Origin: Elephas maximus indicus
Taxonomy: Eukaryota > Chordata > Mammalia > Proboscidea > Elephantidae
Reading direction: 5' to 3'
DNA: 64,000 nucleotides
Assembly (NCBI RefSeq): GCF_024166365.1
Contig: NC_064826.1
Coordinates: forward strand, 60,219,001 to 60,283,000
In this document: positions 32,849 through 44,899 of the stretch, one piece after another
How positions within the stretch are numbered: the first letter of the stretch is position 1
Layout: each line of letters begins with the position of its first letter
Notes under the pieces: generated by a model
What the model saw: only the letters and a program-made list of their open reading frames with translations
Database searches by the model: none
Told to the model about the DNA's origin: nothing
Translations under genes and position numbers: made by a program

Positions 32849-34449
32849 TTTTATTCTTGCTATAGGCTTAAATTTTCCTGTGCAGTAAAACGTGCACTTA
32901 GAGAGGAGAAAATTGCTGTTACAATTAGAAATTTTCAATTTGACAGGAAATTGGGGCGTAGGGGTGGGTTAGGGCAGAAAGAATTGGGGGAAGAATAGAA
33001 ATGATTTGTTTTATTGTGCCTGTATTTGGTTTTGGGTTTACTTTTGTTATGAATATAGAGTTAATTCTTTCAAGTTGGTCTGTTAGAAATGTCATTGGGA
33101 GCCCACGCTTGGATTTCCTTTCGTGGTAGGGGTGTTTAGAAACCCCAAGTTGTTTATTTCTTCATAGGGTTTCAGTACTCCCCTAGACAGCCATGATCAT
33201 GTGTTTTAAAACTGTGAATTCTATGGAGGAATCCTGCCCTGCCTCCTCACCCTAATTGTGTGGAGCCACTGTGGGAATTCCTGTTGCGGCTTCTCAAGTC
33301 TCAGGCTGCGTCAGGAGCTCTGCCTCCTGCGTCCACATCCTGAGCCCTGGAGAGTTCCTTGGGAGTGGCCAGTTGACTGGGGACCTCTTCTACTGTGGGA
33401 ATAGAATTAAGCTCTCTGAGGAAGGTCAGGTCATTTACACAGTATAACGTGCGGGGCAACAGCACTTTTCTTGAGGAGGAGCAGGTGTTAGGGGAATTTA
33501 CCTAACAGGTTTTGTGAAGGTATTCCAAACCAGACGGGGAGAAAAGCTTTGAAGAATAACAGCTCTCTACTCCCCAGCCTGCAAGGACACTCGGCACTAT
33601 CTCTGTTTTCCCAGGCTCCCGGCAAAACTGAGAAGTAGGTGAATTCATCTGATGGCTCTCATTTTTCCTTTACTCGGTTGGGGGTCAAAATGAGTAAGGT
33701 TATGTAAGGCGGGCAAGTGTGGGTTAAAAAAAAAAAAGAAAAGAAAGAAATACCTTTAAAAGGCCATTGACAGAATAGTCCACAACATACCAAGTAAAAC
33801 AAAACAAATACACCTGTGTGTGGTGTATGTGTGTGTGCATGTGGTCTCCCTTTACTTTTCTTTTTTCCTCTTTTTTCATTATTACCTCTCCTTCCAGGGC
33901 CTAGGATTCTTTTTTGTGAAGAAATTAATCAATTTGCATTAATTCATGTTCCTACCTTGTTAATAACTACTTCCAGGAATATTAACATTTTTAAAAGTCC
34001 TGAGGAGAAAAGTTACTTTTTTCTACCCAAAGAAATAGGATATAACAAAATAGAAACTTTTTAGAGCTGGGAGAAATCTTAGTGATCACTCAGCCATCTT
34101 GACTTTTGTTGTGGTTGTTTTTACCGATGAGGATCCTAAAAGCCATGAGAAGTTAACTGAGGGTTACTCAGTTACTATACTCAGAATGGGGCCTAGTGCT
34201 TTCAGCCATCATTAAAATGATAACCTTTCAGACCTCTGTGACCAGCCAGTGGAGGAGAGACCTTTGGAACTGGAAATCTTTCCAGTCCTTTCAAACCATT
34301 CCTCATTTGCAGCCTCTTCTTCTGCTTGTGTTAAAACTATATTCTAGTGGTGAAAACTGAGAGTGTGGACTCTGCCTTGGTTGATGAAGTCAGCTTCCCT
34401 GGCATTCTAGCACTTGCTGCTGCCTTTATTTTATCAAGAGGTTATCACC

Positions 34450-34620
34450 TGGTATTATACTGTATAACTCCTTTATTTTGTGTCTCCCCGGCAAGCATAT
34501 CAGTTCTTTATGAAGGCAGGGGATTTTGTTTAATTCACTGCCATCATCTTTAACACCTAGAACCATGCCTGACACAGTGTAGGCCCTCAATAAATATTTG
34601 TAGAATAAATATATAATTGT
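34450..34620 (+). repeat. L2 LINE 3' end
   Basis: CCCTCAATAAATATTTGTAGAATAAAT at the end and CTTTATGAAGGCAGGGGATTTTG before it give the L2 3' signature. Confidence 0.75.
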
Positions 34621-34894
34621 GATCAGTTGACTGCACAAGTATCATGGCTGAGCGTCCTTCCCCAAATTTGCTCTCCCTCTGAGAACCTCTGAGAATCTCC
34701 CTGATCTGTCAGTTGATGTCATTTTCTGTCACTGTCTGTAATACTGCCAGAAACTGTGACCTTAAAGTTCTTTACCCCTGTTTGGGGGTTGTTGTTAGAA
34801 ATAACCTCTTTGGTCATTTGAGGAGTCAGGCAGAGAACTAAGGTGCAAAGAACAAGTGCTTCTGCATCAGACTTGTTACTCCGTTTACTAGTAA

Positions 34895-35015
34895 TGATCT
34901 TAGTCTTGGGCCTCAGTTTTGTCAATAGGAATAATAATAATACTATCCTGAATATGCTGATTTGAGAATTAACTGAGAGAAAGTGCCAGACACAAAAGGA
35001 CCACAATAAATGTTA
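34895..35015 (+). repeat. MIR SINE fragment
   Basis: GGGCCTCAGTTTTGTCAATAGGAATAATAATAATACTA then ACAATAAATGTTA follow the 3' half of MIR. Confidence 0.65.
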
Positions 35016-35218
35016 ATTCATTTCCCTGTAAATATCAAATGGATAGGATTTCTCCCCTCTGAAATATCTCTTAGTAAAATGGGAAAATAAGTTCATCCTA
35101 TAATTTGATATGAACTTGAACTTCAAAGCAGTTTATTAAACTTTTGTTCTTAAGAGATTTTAAAAATGTTTTTTCAATTTCTCCGTAAACATCTTATGGT
35201 AATAAGAACTATTATTTT

Positions 35219-36305
35219 ATTTTATTTTTTTTATTAACTTTTATTGAGCTTCAAGTGAACGTTTACAAATCCAGTCAGTCTGTCACATATAAGTTTACAT
35301 ACATCTTACTCCGTACTCCCACTTGCTCTCCCCCTAATGAGTCAGCCCTTTCAGTCTCTCCTTTCGTGACAATTTTGCCAGCTTCCCACTCTCTCTATCC
35401 TCCCATCCCCCCTCCAGAAAGGAGATGCCAACACAGTCTCAAGTGTCCACCTGATATAATTAGCTCACTCTTCATCAGCATCTCTCTCCCACCCACTGAC
35501 CAGTCCCTTTCATGTCTGATGAGTTGTCTTTGGGGATGGTTCCTGTCCTGTGCCAACAGAAGGTCTGGGGAGCATGGCCGCCAGGATTCCTCTAGTCTCA
35601 GTCAGACCATTAAGTATGGTCTTTTTATGAGAATTTGTGGTCTGCATCCCACTGATCTCCTGCTCCCTCAGGAGTTCTCTGTTGTGCTCCCTGTCAGGGC
35701 AGTCATCGATTGTGGCCGGGCACCAACTAGTTCTTTTGGTCTCAGGATGATGTAGGTCTCTGGTTCATGTGGCTCTTTCTGTCTCTTGGGCTCTTAGTTG
35801 TCATGTGACCTTGGTGTTCTTCATTTTCCTTTGCTCCAGGTGGGTTGAGACCAATTGATGCATCTTAGATGGCCGCTTGTTAGCATTTAAGACCCCAGAC
35901 GCCACATTTCAAAGTGGGATGCAGAATGTTTTCATAATAGAATTATTTTGCCAATTGACTTAGAAGTCCCCTCAAACCATGGTCCCCAGACCCCCGCCCT
36001 TGCTCCACTGACCTTTGAAGCATTCATTTTATCCCAGAAACTTCTTTGCTTTTGGTCCAGTCCAATTGAGCTGACCTTCCATGTATTGAGGGTTGTCCTT
36101 CCCTTCACCTAAAGCAGTTCTTATCTACTAATTAATCAATAAAAAACCTTCTCCCTCCCTCCCTCCCCCCCTCGTAACCACAAAAGTATGTGTTCTTCTC
36201 AGTTTTTACTATTTCTCAAGATCTTATAATAGTGGTCTTATACAATATTTGTCCTTTTGCCTCTGACTAATTTCACTCAGCATAATGCCTTCCAGGTTCC
36301 TCCAT
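35219..36305 (-). mobile_element. 5'-truncated L1, antisense, with target-site duplication
   Basis: It holds only the L1 3' UTR and the last bases of ORF2, antisense, starting with a T-rich run. AGAACTATTATTTT flanks it exactly at 35205-35218 and 36306-36319. The UTR is colinear with those of the other three L1s in the window, including the C-rich (G-rich on the element strand) tract at 36151-36172. The 166-codon frame at 35255-35755 is a chance frame in this UTR. Confidence 0.95.
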
Positions 36306-37040
36306 AGAACTATTATTTTTATAGTTACATTTGTATGTTCTCTTTTGCTTCTACGCTATGCTTGGACTCGTTTACCGAAAATCTTCAATTCTCACCTTAA
36401 GCCTGTGATTCAAAAATCTTTGTCCCAAATTTAACTCATCTCCAGCCCCAACCCAAACCTTTTCCTCCAGCATTCCCTGTCTCAGCAAATGGCACTACCA
36501 TTTTTTGTAATTCCTCAAGTCACGGAGTCATCCTTACATTTTTTCTTCTCTCTCCTAACCCATCCAATCACTCTGTTAGGTCCTGCTGATTCTACCTTCT
36601 TGATGTTTTTTAACTCCATTTCCTGTTGCCTGTCTCAACTGTTACTACCTTAGTCAAGGCCTGAAGTTACAGACTGGTCTTCTATCTCCGGTCTAGCCGT
36701 CTCCAGTTCCTTCTCTACATAGTAGACAAATGCTCTTTTTATTATTGTATTCTCCTGGTTAAAGCCTATGGAAATAAATGAAGACTACCCAGTGAAAACA
36801 AACAGAGGCTATTTATTCAGAGCTTGCTATAAATGGCAAGGGAGTCACCCATCCACCATTCCTTGGTTTAGGCTAAGACTCAAAGGCAGGCAAGGGAGTG
36901 AGAAAACCGTATATTGAAAAAGAGAGGGCTTCTGGTATGCTATGTTTGGAGATTGTTGACATGGGGAAGCTGGTTAACTAGAAGTGGAACATCTTATGTA
37001 ATTGGTTTGGGGAACATATTTGAGTTCCACTGGTTGGTCC

Positions 37041-37176
37041 TGCTGGGAGAAAGACGTGACAGTCTGCTTCTGTAAAGATTACAGCCTTGGAAACCCTATG
37101 GGGCAGTTCTACTCTGTCCTGTAAGGTCTCTATGAGTCGGAATCAACTCGATGGCAAAGGGTTTGTTTTTTTTTTT
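37041..37176 (+). repeat. AfroSINE, long class, 5'-truncated
   Basis: It begins within the internal segment (TGGGAGAAAGACGTGACAGTCTGC) and runs to GGGTTTGTTTTTTTTTTT. The tRNA-like half is missing. Confidence 0.88.
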
Positions 37177-37364
37177 ATTTTTAGTTTGGTTGGTACTGAG
37201 TTGTAAGCTGGCAGTCATTGACCAATTGCTGTAGAGGTAATAGTTTGACCTCCAGGGCTGGTTGCTGCTACGGGTCAAAGCTCTATTGCCATATATGGCC
37301 TGGCCATTGTCCATCAATTTGATCTGTCAAACTATTCAGTGGCTTCTTAAAATCCATAGCCAAC

Positions 37365-37480
37365 ATATAAGATGAAGTTCATAGTAGTACCTATCTCATA
37401 GGATTCAATTAGTAAATACATGTATAGTGCTTACAACTATACCTGGAAATAGACACTGTCCAATAAGTCTTAGCCATCAC
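37365..37480 (+). repeat. MIR SINE fragment
   Basis: GTACCTATCTCATAGGATTCAATTAGTAAATACATGTATAGTGCTTACAACTATACCTGG is the 3' half of MIR. Confidence 0.65.
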
Positions 37481-37539
37481 CATCATTGTTGTCATCATTA
37501 ATATTATTCATGATTTGACCTCTGCGTACCTCACCACCA

Positions 37540-37965
37540 TCATCTATAGTTATTACTCCCTGTACCATCCTCTCCAGCATACTGAATGACTCACCTATCC
37601 TCTAAATGCCGTGTTTTCTCTTGCTTTCTGGCCTTCACATATGCTACTCCCTCTGCCTCCATCTCTCAAACCCTCAGTGCGTCTCACTAAATCCTACTCA
37701 ATCTCAGCTCTTCCAATAGATTACTTCTTCTGGAAGGCACCCCGGAGTCATTTCCTCTCCTTCTCTGCCATTTTGTGCCTTTTCTGTGTGCTTCCAGAGC
37801 ACACCTTATCATTCCTGCAGCACTTTGTAGCATGTTATCTGTATTACTTGCATCTGATACCAGCCTGAAAGGGAGCTGAGCTCAGGACGATATGTTATCT
37901 GTAAAGTTTCCCATACCTAGCACAGTTCCTGGAACATAGAACCTGCTAATAAATATTTGTGGAAG
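37540..37965 (+). repeat. L2 LINE 3' segment
   Basis: The region moves from CCTTCACATATGCTACTCCCTCTGCC to CACAGTTCCTGGAACATAGAACC and AATAAATATTTGTGGA, the typical L2 3' layout. The short frames inside it are not genes. Confidence 0.65.
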
Positions 37966-38469
37966 GAGGAAAGGCAAAGAAAGGAGAGAGGGAGGGAGAA
38001 GGACTCTTAAAAATATATGCCAGGCAGTTAAAACATAGGGTAACATGAAGTGATAATGCAAGATAAATCTACGAAGTCTTTGCTTTAATCTTTACTACTC
38101 CTTGTTTCTTATAAAATTAATATCTGCTCATTTAGGAAAACAAAACATTCCGATAATACATACAAGTATTAAAAAGAAAATCCCACATTGACTTTTTATT
38201 TCAATTTCCTTGTCTAACCCTCAGACCCAGTACTACAGAAAATCAGGGGTGAAAAAAAAACACTATATTTCTCTGAGATCAGAGGAGAAAAAGGAGAAAG
38301 ACAATTGAAGTAGTAGTAGTTGGTACTGTTAAATCTCTAAATCTTAAAAGGCAAAATTTTATTTACCAATTTTTTTTAAGAACCACCATGAATAACAGAC
38401 CTGTATAAGTATTTAGTAAATCCTTTTTGTTTATTATTTTAAAAGTAAAAATCATTTTATTTTGAGTAA

Positions 38470-39413
38470 GTAAGTTCCTTCAATGAATAAGTCATTGGTC
38501 TTGCAAACTTCTATCATGTGGTTCCTGGCATCATTTCTATCACTAAGGCCATATTTTCCAACTACTGAGCCTTCTTTGTTTCGTGCTTTAACATTCCAAT
38601 GACCAGTGATTATCAGTGTTTCTTGATTGCATGTTTCGTCAATTTGACTGCAGAAGTTGGTAAGAATCTTCCATTTCTTTATCTGTGGCATTAGTGGTTG
38701 GTGCATAAACTTGAGTAATAGTCGTATTAACTGGCTCTCCTTGTAGCCGTATGAATATTTTCCTATCACTGACAGCGTTATAGTTCAAATTAGATCTTGA
38801 AAAATTCTTTTTGATGATGAATGTGACACCATTTCTCTTCAGTTGGCATAGTAGACCATATGATTTCTGATTCAAAATGGCCAGTACCAGTCCATTTCAG
38901 CTCACTAATGCCTAGGATAGAGATCTTTATTCTTTCCACTTCATTTTTGATGGCTTCCAATTTTCTTAGATTCATACTTCGTACATTCCATGTTCCAATT
39001 ATTAATGGACGTTTGCAGCTGTTTCTTCTCATTTTGAGTCAAGCCACATCAACAAATGAAGGTCCTGAAAGCTTTACTCCACCCACATCATTTCGGTCTA
39101 CTCTACTTTGAGGAGGCAGCTCTTCCCTGATTGTATTTTGTGTACCTCCTAACTGAGGGGCTCATCTTTCGGCACTTTATCAGACATTGTTCCACTGCTG
39201 TTTATAAGGTTATCACTGTCCAGTTCTTTCAGAAGTAGACCACCAGGTCCTTCTTCCTAGTCTGTCTTGGTCTGGAAGCTCTGCTGAACTCTTTCCATCA
39301 TGTGTGACCCTGCTGGTATTAGAAATACATTTGGCAAACCTTCTAGTGTCGCATCGACATGGAAGCCACCACAGCATGGCAAACTGACAGATGAGTGGTG
39401 GTGCTAGAGATGC
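38470..39413 (-). mobile_element. RTE-type LINE, 5' portion (endonuclease part)
   Basis: The antisense frame starts M-R-R-N-S-C-K-R-P-L-I-I-G-T-W-N-V-R-S at about 39.03 kb and continues in shifted frames through S-I-L-G-I-S-E-L-K-W-T-G-T-G, A-P-T-T and the T-G-H-W-N-V-K-A end region. This is the apurinic endonuclease domain of an RTE element. It breaks off at about 38.48 kb in N-D-L-F-I, so the reverse transcriptase and the 3' end are missing, which is odd for a LINE insertion. The frame has multiple breaks. Confidence 0.85.
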
Positions 39414-39464
39414 CAAAAACAAAGGTCCTTGCCAATTTACTTTGGGTCAGGAATGAGTAGGGGC

Positions 39465-39650
39465 TAGACGGTAAACCATTTCAGGACAATGTGATGGATG
39501 CTATGAGAGCAAAGAGGAGGTGCATTTATTCTAGCCTGCTAACCTGAGCTGAGTCTTGAAGGACCTATGGGAGTTAACCAAGGGGAGGAATAGTATTGTA
39601 ACAGTATAAGTGAAAGCACAGCGTGGAGGTGAGGGGCGTTAATGGGAAGA
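39465..39650 (+). repeat. L2-like fragment
   Basis: GGACAATGTGATGGATGCTATGAGAGCAAAGAGGAGG and TGAGCTGAGTCTTGAAGGA resemble an upstream part of L2. Diverged; ends approximate. Confidence 0.4.
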
Positions 39651-39654
39651 CCTT

Positions 39655-40144
39655 GAAGGTTTGGGTCCTTTATGGGCAGTGTTGAAGGGGGCAAGTATGG
39701 AGGCAGGGAGAACAACAGCAGACCGGCACCATTGAGTGAGAGGTGAGAACTGAATAAGGCAATAAGAGGGGATGGGCTCAAGAAATATTTACCATGTAAA
39801 TCTGTAGAACTAGCAGATTCCTGCTTAACGTGGATGACTGGGGGAATGCTAGTACCAATTAAAAGAGAGGTTACCTAGTTCAGGATGACATCTCCTACCG
39901 CTATACTGTTGTACATCTCCGTAGGTAAACTCTGTAATGAATATGCATATAGGAGATAATTATGTTTCCATAGCATGAAAGTGCTGTCATTCCAGATGAT
40001 CTCTTTTGCATTTCAGGGCTAATGAAATTTAAAGACATTAGGATTTTAATATAATACTAGAACTCAGAAGTTTTTACTTTTGTTTACTCCAAAATATATT
40101 TACCACTATAAAGTTTCATCTGCTTTTCATTTTCCCCTCACTAT
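39655..40144. other. Intron 1 stretch without features
   Basis: I see nothing beyond unassigned intronic sequence between the L2-like fragment and the L1 target site. Confidence 0.6.
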
Positions 40145-40695
40145 CTCTTTGTTATACGATATATATTTTTTTAATTTTTTATTGTGCTTTAAGTGAAAGT
40201 TTGCAAATCAAGTCAGTGTCTCACACAAAAACTTGTATTTGTATACACCTTCCTACATACTCCCAATTGCTCTTCCCCCAATGAGACAGCCCACTCCCCC
40301 GCTCCACCCTCACTTTTCCTGTCTGTTTTGTCACCTTCTAACCCCCCTCTACCCTTTCATCTCCCCTCCAAGGAGGAGATGCCAAAATAGTCTCAAGTGT
40401 CCACCTGATCCAAGAAGCTCACTCCTCACCAGCATCCCTCCTCAACCCATTGTCCAGTCCAATCCTTGTCTGAAGAGTTGGCTTTGGGAATGGTTCACTG
40501 CCCTTCGAAGCATTCAGTTTATTCCGGAAACTTCCTTGCTTTTTGTTTAGTTGTGCTGACCTCGCCTGTATTGTGTGTTGTCTTTCTTGCCACCTAAAGT
40601 AGTTACCTACTATCTAATTAGTGAATACCCCTCTCCCTCCCTTCCTCACTCCCTACTCTCTTAATCATCAAAGAATATTTTCTACTCTGTTTAAA

Positions 40696-43600
40696 CTATT
40701 TCTCGAGTTCTTGTAATAGTGGTCTTATACAATATTTGTCCTTTTGCAACTGACTAATTTCACTCAGCATAATGCCTTCCAGATTCCTCCATGTTATGAA
40801 ATGTTTCACAGATTCGTCACTGTTCTTTATCGATGCATAGTATTCCGTTGTGTGAATATACCATAATTTATTTATCCATTCATCCATTGATGGACACCTT
40901 GGTTGCTTCCATCTTTTTGCTATTGCAAACAGTGCTGCAGTGAACATGGGTGTGCATATATCTGTTCGTGTAAAGGCTCTTCTTTCTCTAGGATATATTC
41001 CAAGGAGTGGGATTGCTGGATCCTATGGTAGTTCTATTTCTAGCTTTTTAAGAAAGCACCAAATCGATTTCCAAAGTGGTTGTACCATTTGACATTCCCA
41101 CCAGCAGTGTATAAGTGTTCCAGTCTCTCCACAACCTCTCCAGCATTTATTATTTTGTGTTTTTTGGATTAATGTCAGCCTTCTTGGAGTGAGATGGTAT
41201 CTCATTGTAGTTTTGTTTTGCATTTCTCTAATGGCTAATGATCGTGAACGTTTCCTCATGTATCTGTTAGCTACCTGAATGTCTTCTTTAGTGAAGTGTC
41301 TGTTCATATCTTTTGCCCATTTTTTCATAAGGTTATTTGTCTTTTTGTAGTTGAGTTTTTGCAGTATCATGTAGATTTTAGAGGTCAGACACTGATCAGA
41401 AATGTCATAGCTAAAAACTTTTTCCCAGTCTGTAGGTAGCCTTTTTACTCTTTTGGTGAAGTCTTTGGATGAGCATAGGTGTTTGATTTTTAGGAGCTCC
41501 CAGTTATTTAGTTTTTGTTCTGCATTCTTAATAATGTTTTGTATACAGTTTATGCCATGTATTAGGGCTCCCAACATTGTCCCTATTTTTTGTTCCATGA
41601 TCTTTATCGTTTTAGATTTTATGTTTAGGTCTTTGATCCATTTTGAGTTAGTTTTTGTGCATGGAGTGAGGTATGGGTCTTGTTTCATTTTTTTGCAGAT
41701 GGATATCCAGTTATGCCAGCACCATTTGTTAAAAAGACTGTCTTTTCCCCATTTAATTGTTTTGGGGCCTTTGTCAAATATCAACTGCTGATATGTGGAT
41801 GGATTTATGTCTGGATTCTCAATTCTATTCCATTGGTCTATGTATCTGTTGTTGTACCAGTACCAGGCTGTTTTCACTACTGTGGCGGTATAATAGGTTC
41901 TAAAATCAGATAAAGTAAGGTCTCCCACCTTGTTCTTCTTTTTCAGTAATGCCTTATTTATGCGGGGCCTCTTTTCCTTCCATATGAAGTTGGCGATTTG
42001 TTTCTCCATCTCATTAAAGAATGCTGTTGGGATTTGGATCGGAATTGCATTAAATGTATAGATCACTTTTGGTAGAACAGACATTTTTATAACGTTAAGT
42101 CTTCCTATCCATGAGCAAGGTTTATTTTTCCACTTATGTAAGTCTCTTTTGGTTTTTTGCAGAAGTGTACTGTAGTTTTCTTTGTATAAGTCTTTTACAT
42201 CTCTGGTAAGATTGATTCCTAAGTATTTTATTTTCTTGGGGGCTACTGTAAATGGTATTGATTTGGTGATTTCCTCTTCAATGTTCTTTTTGTTGGTGTA
42301 GAGGAATCCAACTGACTTTTGTATGTTTATCTTGTATCCCGACACTCTGCTGAACTCTTCTATTAGTTTCAGTAGTTTTCTGGAGGATTCCTTAGGGTTT
42401 TCTGTGTATAAGGTCATGTCATCTGCAAATAGGAATACTTTTACTTCTTCCTTACCAATCTGGATGCCCTTTATTTCTTTATCTAGCCTAATTGCTCTGG
42501 CTAGGACCTCTAACACAATGTTGAATAAGAGCAGTGATAAAGGGCATCCTTGCCTGGTTTCCAATCTCAATGGAAATGCTTTCAGGCTCTCTCCATTTAG
42601 GGTGATGTTGGCTCTTGGCTTTGTATAAACGCCCTTTATTATGTTCAGGAATTTTCCTTCTATTCCTATTTTGCTGAGAGTTTTTATCATGAATGGGTGC
42701 TGAACTTTGTCAAATGCCTTTTCTGCATCAATTGATAAAATCGTGGGATTCTTGTCTTTTGTCTTATTTATGTGGTGGTTTACATTAATTGTTTTTGTAA
42801 TGTTGAACCATCCCTGCATACCTGGTATGAATCCCACTTGGCCGTGGTGAATTATTTTTTTGATATGTTGTTGAATTCTATTGGCTAGAATTTTGTTGAG
42901 AATTTTTACATCTAAGTTCATGAGGTATATAGGTCTATAATTTTCTTTTTTTATGGTGTCTTTACCTGGTTTTGGTATCAGGGATATGGTACCTTCGTAG
43001 AATGAGTTTGGTAGTATTCCATCCTTTCGTATGCTCTGAAATACCTTTAGTAGTAGTAGTGTTAACTGTTCTCTGAAAGTTTGGTACAACTCTGCAGTGA
43101 AGCCGTCCGGGCCAGGGCTTTTTTTTGTTGGGAGTTTTTTGATTACCTTTTCAATCTCTTCTTTTGTGATGGGTCTATTTGGTTGTTCTACCTCTGTTTG
43201 TGTTAGTTTAGGTAGGTAGTGTGTTTCTAGGAAATCATCCATTTTTTCTAGGTTTTCAAATTTGTTAGAGGTACAATTTTTCATGGTAATCTGAAAAAAA
43301 AAAAAAAAAAACCAAATCCCTGATACGAGTCTTTTAATTTCAGTTGGGTCTGTTGTAATATTGCCCATCTTATTTCTTATTTGGGTTATTTGCTTCCTCT
43401 CCTGTTTTTCTTTTGTCATTTTGGCCAATGGTTTATCAATTTTGTTGATTTTTTCAAAAAATCAGCTTTTGGTCTTGGTAATTCTTTCAATTGTCTTTCT
43501 GTTTTCTATTTGATTTAGTTCTGCTCTAGTTTTTATTATTTGTTTTCTTCTGATCCCTGTGTGTTTCTTTTGTTGCTCTCTTCCTATTTGTTGAAGTTGT

Positions 43601-44540
43601 AGGGATAATTCTTTGATTTTGGCCCTTTCTTCTTTTTGGATGTATGAATTTGTTGATATAAATTGACCTCTGAGCACCACTTTTGCTGTGTCCCCAAGGT
43701 TCATTCTCATTGGATTCTGTGAATTTCTTCATTCCCTCCTTAATGTTGTCTATAATCCAGTCCTTTTTGAGCAGGGTATTATTCCGTTTCCAAGTGTTTG
43801 ATTTCTTTTCCCTGCTTTTTCTGTTACTGATTTCCACTTTTATGGCCTTATGGTCAGAGAAGATGCTTTGTAATGTTTCAATGTTTTGTATTCTGCTAAG
43901 GCTTGCTTTATGACCTAATATGTGGTCTTTTCTAGAGAATGTTCCATATGCACTAGAAAAGAAAGTATACTTGGTTACTTTTGGGTGGTGTGTTCTGCAT
44001 ATGTCTATGAGGTCAAGTTGATTGATTGTGGCCTTTAGATTTTCTCTGTCTTTATTGAGCTTCTTTCTGGATGTCCTGTCCTTCACCGAAAGTGGTGTGT
44101 TGAAGCCTTCTACTATTGTTGTGGAGCTGTCTATCTCACTTTTCAGTGCTGATGGAGTTTGTTTTATGTATCTTGCAGCCTTGTCATTGGGTGCGTAAAT
44201 GTTTAATATGGTTATATCTTCTTGGTGTGTTGTCCCTTTAATCATTATATAATGTCCTTCCTTATCCTTTCTGTTGGATTTAACTTTCAAGTCTATTTTG
44301 TCAGAAATTAATATTGCCACTCCTGGTCTTTTCTGATTTTTGTTTGCTTGATATATTTTTTTCCATCCTTTGAGTTTTAGTTTGTGTCTCTAAGTCTAAG
44401 GCGTGTCTCTTGTAGGCAGCATATAGATGGATCGTGTTTTTTAATCCATCCTGCTACTCTCTGTCTCTTTATTGGTGCTTTTAGTCCATTTACATTCAGT
44501 GTAATTATGGATAAGTGTGAATTTAGTGCTATCATATTGA
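40696..44540 (-). pseudogene. L1 ORF2 remnant with an 801-codon open stretch
   Basis: On the minus strand the endonuclease starts with S-I-I-T-L-N-V-N-G-L at about 44.53 kb. The frame at 43526-44320 continues the endonuclease. The long frame at 41023-43428 holds the reverse transcriptase: [30 protein letters not shown] and the catalytic F-A-D-D-M. The C-terminal part W-Y-I-H-T-T-E-Y-Y-A-S-I-K lies at 40696-40947 in another frame. A small A-rich insertion at 43295-43320 lies within the long frame. At least two breaks separate the three parts. Confidence 0.93.
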
Positions 44541-44899
44541 TGTCTTTTTTTGTGTGTTGTTGACAGTTTCTTTTTCCCACTTAATTTTATGTGCTGAGTA
44601 GATTATCTTTATGTATTGTCCTTTCTTCATAGTTGTTGTTGGTTTTGTTTCTGCTGAGTCTCTAGTTTTTTCTTGTATTTTATTTTGATGAGTTGGATAG
44701 TTTGTCTTCTTTGCAGTTACCTTATTATTTACACCTATTTTTCTAAATTTAAACCTAACTTTTATTTCTTTGTATTGCTGTATCTTCCTATCCATATGGA
44801 AGGTCTATGATTACATTTCTTAAAAAAAAAAAAAAGTCCGTCATTATTGTTTTAATGTTGTCTTCTTTTATATAATAACATCGCTGTTACCCTGTTTAG

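Noticed and set aside
35255-35755. 166-codon plus-strand frame
   Set aside because: It lies wholly in the antisense 3' UTR of an L1 and matches no protein family.
38790-39032. Endonuclease-like frame as an APE1-type repair gene
   Set aside because: Sequence and context are those of the RTE LINE endonuclease, with broken frames.
41023-43428. 801-codon minus-strand frame as a host gene
   Set aside because: It is the reverse transcriptase part of L1 ORF2, inside an L1 with target duplication.
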